Both the position numbers and the translations under genes were made by a program. Positions 1-7,096 of a stretch of 64,000 nucleotides of DNA are shown here, piece after piece (the first letter of the stretch is position 1; each line of letters starts with the position of its first letter). The stretch spans positions 434,001 to 498,000 of the forward strand of contig NZ_AP019846.1 of assembly GCF_007990635.1 (NCBI RefSeq). The letters run 5' to 3'. Source of the DNA: Leptotrichia hongkongensis (GTDB lineage: Bacteria > Fusobacteriota > Fusobacteriia > Fusobacteriales > Leptotrichiaceae). The notes beneath the pieces are model-generated. The model ran no database searches, had not been told where the DNA came from, and was given only the letters and a program-made list of their open reading frames with translations.

Positions 1-1
1 T

Positions 2-1258
2 ATTTATACGTTTTTTACGGCGAAAATTTATTTGGAGTGGCTAAATTCGTATATGATTTTTTTGTATACGCTGTTTTTGTTTAATTTTACAAGGATATTT
101 CTGGATATTGTGAATTATAGGGAGTTTGGATGGGCTACGAAGTTTGCTAATTTTTATTTTTTTTATGATGTGAGAAATGAGATAATAAATGTTTTTCTGC
201 TAGTGTTACTGTTTACGCATCTAGGATTTTTCATTGCGATTTCAAATGAGAAGATTAATGAGATTAGAAGCAGTGTTATGCTTGAAAGCAGAAGGCTGTT
301 TACGAATGTCGGAATGGCTCTGTTTATAATTTCATTGCCTGCTTTAGCCTACAAGATGTTTATTCAGCTAAGGGTTATTTTGCGGGCTGGATACGAGGCT
401 TATTATACTGGAATTTTAAAAGGAGTTGATTATCCTGCATTTACAAAAGGCTCTGGTACAGTAATGACAATTGGATTTTTGATATTTTTAATTTCAATTC
501 CATCCAAAAGAAAATTTTTGACAATTTCTTCACTTTATCTTATGGTAAAACTGCTGGATTCGTTCAAGGGGGCAAGAGCAATATTTTTGACACAGCTGCT
601 TTTTATAATGTGGTATTACGCAAAAGTCTATGGAATCAGGATAAAAGCCAAGACGATGGTAAAATTAGTAGGATTTACCGTGATTTTTTCACAAATTCTG
701 GTGTCTGTGCGAAGTAAAAAAATATTCAGTCTGGATTTGGTAAACACAATTTTTAATTTTCTATTTTCTCAAGGAGTAAGTTATCTTGTGCTTGGCTACA
801 CAATCAATTTTAAGCACAGCATTGTTGGGAACGGAAGCTACCCCTACATCTTGCAGGGAATATTCGGCTTTAAGCCACAGTCGCTGGAAACGCTTGCCAC
901 AACCAACTCCATTGCGGATAAATTAACATATTACCTAAATTCAGGTGCTTATTTAAAAGGGGAAGGAATCGGCTCAAACTATATTGCAGAAATGTATGAT
1001 TTAGGCTACTTCTGGTTAATTGTAATTTCAATTCTGCTTGGAATTTTTATTATAAAATACGAAAAATATGTTGTAAAAAATAGATTTTTATTATTAACAA
1101 GCTATTACTTCATACCAAATTTATTTTATATCCCAAGAGGCTCATTCTTCGGAGAAGGTCTAATAAAAAATATGGCAATGCTAATAGCAGTTTATGTGAT
1201 AATTTTCAGTTTTGACTACATGTATAGGAAAATTGCGGAAAAGAAGGAATTAATTTGA
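2..1258 (+). CDS. Wzy-like O-antigen/oligosaccharide repeat-unit polymerase (5' partial)
   Basis: Very hydrophobic protein with about ten predicted membrane spans and a large extracytoplasmic stretch near its C-terminal third (roughly residues 265-315 of the visible part), the usual topology of polymerases that link polysaccharide repeat units at the outer face of the inner membrane. The frame is open to the window edge; a TTG at 32 can be read as a start but has no convincing ribosome site, so the gene very probably begins upstream. It leads a run of glycosyltransferase genes, which supports a role in surface polysaccharide assembly. The family call rests on hydropathy pattern and context, since these polymerases share little sequence. 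Confidence 0.72.
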   Translation: MYTFFTAKIYLEWLNSYMIFLYTLFLFNFTRIFLDIVNYREFGWATKFANFYFFYDVRNEIINVFLLVLLFTHLGFFIAISNEKINEIRSSVMLESRRLFTNVGMALFIISLPALAYKMFIQLRVILRAGYEAYYTGILKGVDYPAFTKGSGTVMTIGFLIFLISIPSKRKFLTISSLYLMVKLLDSFKGARAIFLTQLLFIMWYYAKVYGIRIKAKTMVKLVGFTVIFSQILVSVRSKKIFSLDLVNTIFNFLFSQGVSYLVLGYTINFKHSIVGNGSYPYILQGIFGFKPQSLETLATTNSIADKLTYYLNSGAYLKGEGIGSNYIAEMYDLGYFWLIVISILLGIFIIKYEKYVVKNRFLLLTSYYFIPNLFYIPRGSFFGEGLIKNMAMLIAVYVIIFSFDYMYRKIAEKKELI

Positions 1259-1274
1259 TTTTTTAGGGAGTTGA

Positions 1275-2216
1275 ATGGGATTGGATGAGAAAATTCAAGA
1301 GTTTAAAATGCTGTGGAGTGAAAAATTGATAAAGCTTGGAATAGCAATTTTTTTGATAGGATTAATAGTTTTTTTATTTAAAGGAAGTGAGATATTTGAC
1401 CAGCTTTTTTTGATAATATTATTGGTTGGTGTAGTAGTTTTGTTAAAGATAAATTTTGAGTTTAATCGGAAAGTAGTAATTTTAAAAGATATTTTAGTTT
1501 ATTATGAAGATGGAAGAGAATGCCATCGTGCAAAGATAACTGGAAGCAATATCAAAACGTACTATAAGGAAAAAAGAGCTTATAGAAGCAGGTACAAATG
1601 TAAGTATATGTCGATAAATAAATTTGAAATCCCTATTTATTCCCTTGGACTTAAAGCTAGTATAGAACTTGAGAAAGCAATATATGAAATTCAATATAAA
1701 AAAAATAACACAGTAATAAAAAACAGATTATTTACAATTCCTAGGGAAAGATTAATTAAAGAAAAATTTGGAAATTTTATTGTTGATACAATCGTTACAT
1801 TTTTATTGTTAATAATGGCAGCAGCTAATGCAAATACTAGAGCATTCTTTTTAATTGTTTATTTGATTATTGTTAGTTTAAATGTATTTTCTCTAATAAA
1901 ATTAAATAAACTTACACCTAAAACTATAAAAGTTACAAAAGATGTGATTATTATTGATAATGTAGAATACAACAAATCTGATATAAAAGAAATTAAAGTT
2001 ACTAATTCAGATATAGTTACTTTAACAACGCTTTTTAAAACCAGAAGATTAAAAATAACAGGAAAATTTGGAAAAAGAATATTCACATTGGGAGCTTGTC
2101 CAAATTCTGAATTTAAAAATTTCAGAAAAGATATGATTTATGAAAATTATGAAAGGCTTTATAAAGAAATAGTGAAATTTTGTGTTAAAAATGAGATTGA
2201 GTATGAGTTAGTGTAG
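1275..2216 (+). CDS. Hypothetical membrane protein with two pairs of TM helices
   Basis: Not recognised as a named family. It has two hydrophobic hairpins (about residues 18-58 and 165-208), each followed by a soluble beta-rich stretch with basic residues (about 65-160 and 215-300). This looks like an internal duplication of a module of two TM helices plus a PH-like domain, as in some bacterial PH-domain membrane proteins. The ATG at 1275 follows an AGGGAG site. It sits 16 bases after the polymerase gene and is probably cotranscribed, but nothing ties it to polysaccharide synthesis beyond position. Confidence 0.6.
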   Translation: MGLDEKIQEFKMLWSEKLIKLGIAIFLIGLIVFLFKGSEIFDQLFLIILLVGVVVLLKINFEFNRKVVILKDILVYYEDGRECHRAKITGSNIKTYYKEKRAYRSRYKCKYMSINKFEIPIYSLGLKASIELEKAIYEIQYKKNNTVIKNRLFTIPRERLIKEKFGNFIVDTIVTFLLLIMAAANANTRAFFLIVYLIIVSLNVFSLIKLNKLTPKTIKVTKDVIIIDNVEYNKSDIKEIKVTNSDIVTLTTLFKTRRLKITGKFGKRIFTLGACPNSEFKNFRKDMIYENYERLYKEIVKFCVKNEIEYELV

Positions 2217-2234
2217 AAAAATAGGAGTTTAACG

Positions 2235-2710
2235 TTGATGGAAATAGAAAATATAAAAATAATAAAAGGAATCCATTTGACTATATCAATGATATAGTCA
2301 AATGGACTAATGAAAAGGGAAAGGGCTTTCTTGAGCAATGGGCTGGAAAAAGTCTTGATTTTCCACTTACAGAAAGTCAGATTGATGATTTGAAGGGTAT
2401 TTATTCGATTTTTTGTGAGAAAGAGTTTATAGGAATCATTCAGAAAATACGAAAAGAGAGGGATAATATCCATATTGGAAGATTTCTGATTAATCCTGAG
2501 CTTACTGGAAGAGGGCTTGGAAAAAGGGCTTTGATAGAGTTTATAAATTTAATTTTTCAAGATGAGGACGTGAATTCGATTACGTTAAATGTGTTCGATT
2601 ATAATGCGGGGGCAAAGAAATTGTATGAGAAAGTTGGATTTAAAGTTGTGAATGTTACTGAAAATCCGATGAAAAAGTATATGATGATTATGAAAAAAGG
2701 TGAAAAATAG
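2235..2710 (+). pseudogene. GNAT-family N-acetyltransferase, 5' end frameshifted
   Basis: The C-terminal half is a clear GNAT acetyltransferase: an acetyl-CoA loop of the type R-x-x-G-x-G (PELTGRGLGKRAL) and the following NVFDYNAGAKKLYEKVGF strand-helix. A natural start exists at TTG 2235/ATG 2238 behind AGGAG, but that frame stops at a TAG inside a 16-bp perfect inverted repeat (2272-2306). The conserved DIVKWTNEKGKGFLEQW segment continues in another frame from about 2291. One indel near 2260-2290 would restore a protein of about 157 residues. Without it, only an internal start near 2390 gives 106 residues lacking the first helices. It may be a real mutation or an assembly error. Confidence 0.6.
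2272..2306. repeat. Perfect 16-bp inverted repeat with 3-nt loop inside the GNAT gene
   Basis: The left arm (2272-2287) is the exact reverse complement of the right arm (2291-2306) around a 3-base AAT centre. The right arm encodes the conserved D-I-V-K-W of the acetyltransferase, so the right arm looks ancestral and the left arm looks copied from it. It lies exactly where the reading frame is lost. Confidence 0.85.
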
Positions 2711-2719
2711 GAGAAAATA

Positions 2720-3487
2720 ATGATAGAAAAAAAAATATATTATGTCTGGATTGGAAACGCCAAAAAGCCAGATATTTTCTATAAATGTCTGGAATCGTGG
2801 AAGAAAAATCTGCCTGATTTTGAAATAATAGAGATAAATGAGAAAAATTTTGATATGGAAAAACATCTTGCGAAAAATAGATTTTTTCGTGAATGTTACG
2901 AAAGAAAGCTTTGGGCATATGTCTCGGATTATATGAGAGTGCATTTTATGTATGAAAATCCTGGAATTTATGTTGATACGGATATGGAAATAATTAAAGA
3001 TTTGACACCGATTTTGGAAGGAAAAGATGAATTTTCTAAAAATGGGAAGATGAATTTTTTTATTGGGTATGAGGATAAAAAACACATAAGTGTCGGGATT
3101 TTTGGGACAACGAAGCATAATGAAGTGTTAAAGGACATTAAAGATTTTTACGAAAATGACATTTGGAAAAAGCCGATTTGGACAATTCCTAAGATTTTTA
3201 CGTATACTTTTGAGAAAAAATATAATTTGAGCGAGAAAAGGGAAAATGCTTTAAAAAACGGGGAAATAGTTATTTTTCCGAAAGAATATTTTTATCCTTA
3301 TGGGTTTAAGGAAATTTATTCTGATGATTGCATAAAACCTGAAACATACGGAATTCATTGGTGGAATGACAGCTGGAGCAGTTTGAAGGCAAGGTTGTTT
3401 TTGGAAACGAAGCATTTGTCAGGAGTAAAAAAAATGATTAAAAAGATGAGGATAATTGCGAGGTTTTATTTGAAGGAAAATAGATAA
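2720..3487 (+). CDS. Glycosyltransferase with DXD motif (GT32/OCH1-like)
   Basis: Predicted cytoplasmic sugar transferase for surface polysaccharide. The N-terminus IYYVWIGN (residues 6-13), the S-D-Y-M-R segment (69-73) and the metal-binding DTD in GIYVDTDME (86-88) are the hallmarks of the GT32 'glycosyltransferase sugar-binding region containing DXD' family. A conserved H-W-W-N near residue 212 near the C-terminus also fits. Length (255) is normal for bacterial members. ATG at 2720 follows GGAGAAAATA, 9 bases after the acetyltransferase stop, so the two genes are probably cotranscribed. Donor and acceptor sugars cannot be read from sequence. Confidence 0.82.
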   Translation: MIEKKIYYVWIGNAKKPDIFYKCLESWKKNLPDFEIIEINEKNFDMEKHLAKNRFFRECYERKLWAYVSDYMRVHFMYENPGIYVDTDMEIIKDLTPILEGKDEFSKNGKMNFFIGYEDKKHISVGIFGTTKHNEVLKDIKDFYENDIWKKPIWTIPKIFTYTFEKKYNLSEKRENALKNGEIVIFPKEYFYPYGFKEIYSDDCIKPETYGIHWWNDSWSSLKARLFLETKHLSGVKKMIKKMRIIARFYLKENR

Positions 3488-3654
3488 AAATAAGGATTAT
3501 TTAGATAGAAATAAAAAAGTAAAAATAAAAAGGTTTGGTAGATACTAAAAAAAGTGATATAATTGAATGAAAAATTTGGAATAACAGATAAATTTTTATT
3601 AGAGAAACTGTTATTTTGAGAAAATAAAGAAGGATTAGGAGAAATATTGGAAAA

Positions 3655-4428
3655 ATGAGTAATTTAAAAAAAATATTGTTGTCGCTTATGATTTGTGGGG
3701 CAACTGTTAGCTGGGCGAAAGAATTTAAAATAATGACATATAATATCTATGGAGGAAGACTTACGAATGGTCAAAAACTAGGTGAAAGCATTAAGCCGTA
3801 CGAGCCTGATTTTGTATCACTTCAGGAAGTTGATAAGTTTACGAAAAGAAGTAATTTTCGTGATATAACTTCTGATATTGCGAAAGTTCTTGGTTATGAC
3901 TATTATTTCTTTAAGAAATCAAGAGATTATGATGGTGGGGAATATGGGATTTCATTTATTTCAAAATATCCGCTTGAGAAAATATATACTTATGAATTAC
4001 CATCGGAAGGGGTTGAAAAAAGACAGCTTATAGTTGCAGAACTTTCTAAAAAGACTTTTGGGAAAAAGGTGCTGGTAATGAATACGCATTTGGACTTTAA
4101 GCAACAGATAAAGCCTGAAGAAATGGAGTCACTGGACTTGCTTACAAAATTTTTTGATAAAGATGATATAAAGTTTTTGAGTGGAGATTTTAATTTTTTA
4201 CCAACAACAAAATATTACGGAGAAATAACAAAAGGCTGGAGAGATACTTACATGGAATCTAATGTTGGTGGTTTAAGAACGCTTTCGGATCCACGTATTG
4301 ACTATATTTTTGGTAGCCAGTCGAAAAAATGGAAGGTGAAATCAAGCTATTTTATTAATGATGCAACCCAGGACTGGACAAAACTGTCAGATCATCTTCC
4401 ATATATGACAATTTTAGATATAAAATAA
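3655..4428 (+). CDS. Secreted endonuclease/exonuclease/phosphatase family protein
   Basis: Cleavable signal peptide (residues 1-21, ending VSWA) followed by a complete EEP fold: MTYNIYGG (N of strand 1), LQEVDK (metal-binding Glu), MNTHLDF (catalytic His/Asp region), SGDFNFLP (D-x-N) and SDHLPYM (terminal D-H pair). These metal-dependent phosphodiesterases or nucleases act in the periplasm or outside the cell when exported; the substrate (DNA, phospholipid headgroup or sugar phosphate) is not predictable. A 167-base gap upstream suggests its own promoter. An AGGAG lies 13 bases ahead of ATG 3655, a rather long spacing; no better in-frame start exists. Confidence 0.85.
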   Translation: MSNLKKILLSLMICGATVSWAKEFKIMTYNIYGGRLTNGQKLGESIKPYEPDFVSLQEVDKFTKRSNFRDITSDIAKVLGYDYYFFKKSRDYDGGEYGISFISKYPLEKIYTYELPSEGVEKRQLIVAELSKKTFGKKVLVMNTHLDFKQQIKPEEMESLDLLTKFFDKDDIKFLSGDFNFLPTTKYYGEITKGWRDTYMESNVGGLRTLSDPRIDYIFGSQSKKWKVKSSYFINDATQDWTKLSDHLPYMTILDIK

Positions 4429-4449
4429 AAGAAAAAGGAGACATAGAGT

Positions 4450-5283
4450 ATGAAAATTTCCCTTGTAATGCCGACAATTAATGTTACAACTGAACTTGAT
4501 TTATTCCTAAAAAGCCTAAAGGCACAGACTTATAAGGATTTTGAGCTGATTGTGGTGGATCAGAATGAAGGAAATGAAGTTTTTGAAATTGTGAAAGATT
4601 ATGAAGAGGAATTTAAGATAAAATATGTAAGAAGTGATGAAAAAGGGCTAAGTTTAAATAGAAACAGAGGACTTATCCTGATGAAAGGTGAAATTGTCGG
4701 ATTTCCTGATGATGATTGCGAATATCGGCCTGATACACTTGAAAAAGTTACAGAATTTTTTAAAAGAAAGAAAAATTATCAGATTTATTCGTGTCGTACA
4801 CTTGAACGGGGAAAAGACTATGGAACAGGCGTTATGGAGAAAAAGGACATGGAAATAACGAAGGATAATGTGGATACAACTGTGAAATCCATAACTTTTT
4901 TTGTAAATTACGGTAAGGATGATATTGTCTTATTTGATGAAAATCTAGGCGTTGGTGCAACTTTTGGAAGTGGCGAGGAAACAGACTATGTGCTGACATT
5001 GCTTCACAAAGGCTATAAGGGAAGATATTTTGCAAATGATATAATTTACCATCCAGCAAAAAAGGGAAACTATAACGATCTGGAACGTGCTTATAGATAT
5101 GCATTGGGATTTGGAGCATTGGTAAAAAAGGAAGTAAAGGGCAGAAAAAACAGATTTTATATTCTGAAATACTGGAAGAGACAATTTAGAAGTTTTGCCG
5201 GAATGATTGTTACAAGAAACAGGGCATATCATAGAGTTATGATGAAGGGTAGAAAAATTGGATATACAAAATATAAAATTTAA
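4450..5283 (+). CDS. Family 2 glycosyltransferase
   Basis: GT-A fold transferase: SLVMPTINV strand at the N-terminus, the LKAQTYKDFELIVVDQ segment (about residues 23-38) and a DDD metal site in GFPDDDCEY (87-89). The usual second acidic motif appears as FGSGEETDYVL (about 174-184). Soluble, 277 residues, typical of single-domain polysaccharide glycosyltransferases. A strong AAAAGGAGA site precedes ATG 4450. It lies between the EEP gene and a TagB/TagF-like gene, all in one direction with short gaps, so it probably adds a sugar to the same surface polymer. Specificity unknown. Confidence 0.88.
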   Translation: MKISLVMPTINVTTELDLFLKSLKAQTYKDFELIVVDQNEGNEVFEIVKDYEEEFKIKYVRSDEKGLSLNRNRGLILMKGEIVGFPDDDCEYRPDTLEKVTEFFKRKKNYQIYSCRTLERGKDYGTGVMEKKDMEITKDNVDTTVKSITFFVNYGKDDIVLFDENLGVGATFGSGEETDYVLTLLHKGYKGRYFANDIIYHPAKKGNYNDLERAYRYALGFGALVKKEVKGRKNRFYILKYWKRQFRSFAGMIVTRNRAYHRVMMKGRKIGYTKYKI

Positions 5284-5299
5284 AAATTAGGAGAAGAAT

Positions 5300-6493
5300 A
5301 TGGATAAGGTAAAATGCTTGATAAATATGATAATAGCTTATCTCATTTATCCGTTTAACAAAGGAAAATTCAAAAATAGAAATATTTGGCTTGTAGGCGG
5401 AAACGCAGGAGAACTTTTTGTGGATAATGGACGTGCGATGTATGAGTATTTACGGTCAAGACAGCAGGAAGAAGTGTACTGGGTAATAAATAGAAATGCC
5501 AAGATTTCAAAAAAAATTCCAGGAGAAAAACTGATAAAAGGAAGTGTAAAAAGCTATCTGTATTTTATGAATGCAAAAGTTGCATTATTTTCTCACTCAA
5601 TTTCTGCGGATATTGTCCCATACCTGTTTGTAGTGCCACTAATAAATAAATTTCATAAAAAAGTATTCAAAGTATTCCTAAATCATGGAACAGTAGGCTT
5701 TAAAGTCCGACAGGCAATGAATCCAAAAACAGCAAAAGTAGCAGAAGCGCTTGTAAAATCTTATGATTTAAATATCTGTGATTCAGAATTTGAAAGAAAA
5801 GTAAAAACAGAAACTTGGTGGGAAGTGCCAAAGGAAACAGCAGTTATAACAGGCTACCCAAGATACGATAAATTATACAATCTAAAAATTACAGAAAAAC
5901 AAATATTCTTTATGCCGACATGGCGAAACTGGCTAAAGTCAGAAAACTCAGAAAACCCAAAATTTGAAGATACAAAATATTTTCAAAATATTGCAAATTT
6001 AATTACAGACAAGAAATTAAATAACTATTTGGAAAAAAATGATATTAAATTAAACATTTACATTCATCAGTTAATGCAAGATTATCTAAAAAACTTTGGA
6101 AATATAAAACTTGGAAAAAATATAAAAATACTCCCAAAAGAAATAAACATAACCGAAGAGCTGCAAAAATCAAAATTATTAATAACAGATTATTCAAGCG
6201 TAGCCTACGATTTTTACTATCTAAACAAGCCAATTATCTTCTTCCAGTTCGATAAACGTGAATACGAAGAAAAAGTCGGCTCTTATGTAGACCTAGACAA
6301 AGAATTGTTTGGAAAACAAGCCAAAACTGTAGAAAAATGCGTTGAAGAAATCATTGAAATCTCCGAAAATAATTTTCATTATGACAAGGAAATGAAGCAA
6401 AAATCTGATAAGTTGAGAGAAAAGTTTTTGAAGTATGTGGATAAAGGGAATTGCAAAAGAGTTTACAATGAAATTTCAAAAAAAATAAACTGA
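5300..6493 (+). CDS. CDP-glycerol:poly(glycerophosphate) glycerophosphotransferase-like (TagB/TagF family)
   Basis: Matches the glycero-/ribitol-phosphotransferase family that builds teichoic-acid-like polymers: FLNHGTVGFKV (about residues 128-138, catalytic His region) and LLITDYSSVAYDFYYLNKP (about 294-312). In a Gram-negative organism such enzymes add phosphoglycerol or similar phosphopolyol units to capsule or LPS. The first 25 residues are hydrophobic/amphipathic, consistent with membrane association. Length 397 is normal for the single-domain form. ATG 5300 follows AGGAGAAGAAT, 16 bases after the GT2 stop, so the genes are coupled. Last gene of this polysaccharide run; a repeat element follows. 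Confidence 0.83.
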   Translation: MDKVKCLINMIIAYLIYPFNKGKFKNRNIWLVGGNAGELFVDNGRAMYEYLRSRQQEEVYWVINRNAKISKKIPGEKLIKGSVKSYLYFMNAKVALFSHSISADIVPYLFVVPLINKFHKKVFKVFLNHGTVGFKVRQAMNPKTAKVAEALVKSYDLNICDSEFERKVKTETWWEVPKETAVITGYPRYDKLYNLKITEKQIFFMPTWRNWLKSENSENPKFEDTKYFQNIANLITDKKLNNYLEKNDIKLNIYIHQLMQDYLKNFGNIKLGKNIKILPKEINITEELQKSKLLITDYSSVAYDFYYLNKPIIFFQFDKREYEEKVGSYVDLDKELFGKQAKTVEKCVEEIIEISENNFHYDKEMKQKSDKLREKFLKYVDKGNCKRVYNEISKKIN

Positions 6494-6570
6494 TTATATT
6501 TTTGATATCTATTTTAGATTATTTTTATTAATAATAGTTTTTTCTTTTATAATTATAATCTTTTCTAACG

Positions 6571-6913
6571 TAAGGGCATCAGACGCCATGCCCTTACAAC
6601 CCCGCTTACCGCAAAACTTTCTTATAAAAAAAAATAGAACTCGCTTTTGAACAAAAATTATTTTATATCTAAATAAATATGTATAATTAAAAAATATTTC
6701 AAAAGCTCAAACAGCTATTTTTCTTCTAACGAAATTTTGCTCGAAAATCTTTTAATTAGAATAGTTGTTATAACTAAATTAAAATTGTCGTGATTTTTTG
6801 GAAATGAAATCGATTGTTTGAGCGAAGTTTTACGTAGCGAGTTTCGATTTTGTTTTCAAAAAATTCTTAGACGAGCGGGGATTGTAAAGGGGATGGCGAT
6901 TGCTCCCCTTTAC
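6571..6913. repeat. Dispersed hairpin-ended repeat, copies 1L and 1R in inverted arrangement
   Basis: Fills the 600-base gap before mutS. The left copy (about 6571-6760, read on the minus strand) and right copy (about 6785-6913, read on the plus strand) are diverged members of the family also seen at 20720-20905 and 35222-35449. Shared blocks, in reading direction, are GTTTGAGC, AGCGAGTT, a GCGGGG/T segment and a terminal hairpin. The left hairpin pairs GTAAGGGCAT (6571-6580) with ATGCCCTTAC (6589-6598); the right pairs GTAAAGGGGA (6884-6893) with TCCCCTTTAC (6904-6913). Both hairpins lie at the outer ends. No protein explains the conservation. Confidence 0.8.
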
Positions 6914-7028
6914 GTATAGAAAAAGAAAAAATATAAAATATAGAAAAAATGTTTATTAACAAAAATTTATTTTCTATAACTTTAATAAGAAATAAGCAGG
7001 GGATAATTTTTATTAATTTTTTAAAAAA

Positions 7029-7057
7029 TTGAAAAAGAAAATAAACTATGATAAAAT
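7029..7057 (+). promoter_or_regulatory. Predicted sigma-70 promoter for mutS
   Basis: TTGAAA at 7029-7034, a 17-base spacer and TAAAAT at 7052-7057, ending 39 bases before the mutS start. Both boxes match the consensus at five of six positions. Confidence 0.6.
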
Positions 7058-7096
7058 TTAAAGATAAAAAATAAAGAGAACAGAGGTAAAATAACG

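Noticed and set aside
4832-5232. Minus-strand frames inside the GT2 gene
   Set aside because: They are antisense shadows of a well-supported coding region with clear family motifs.
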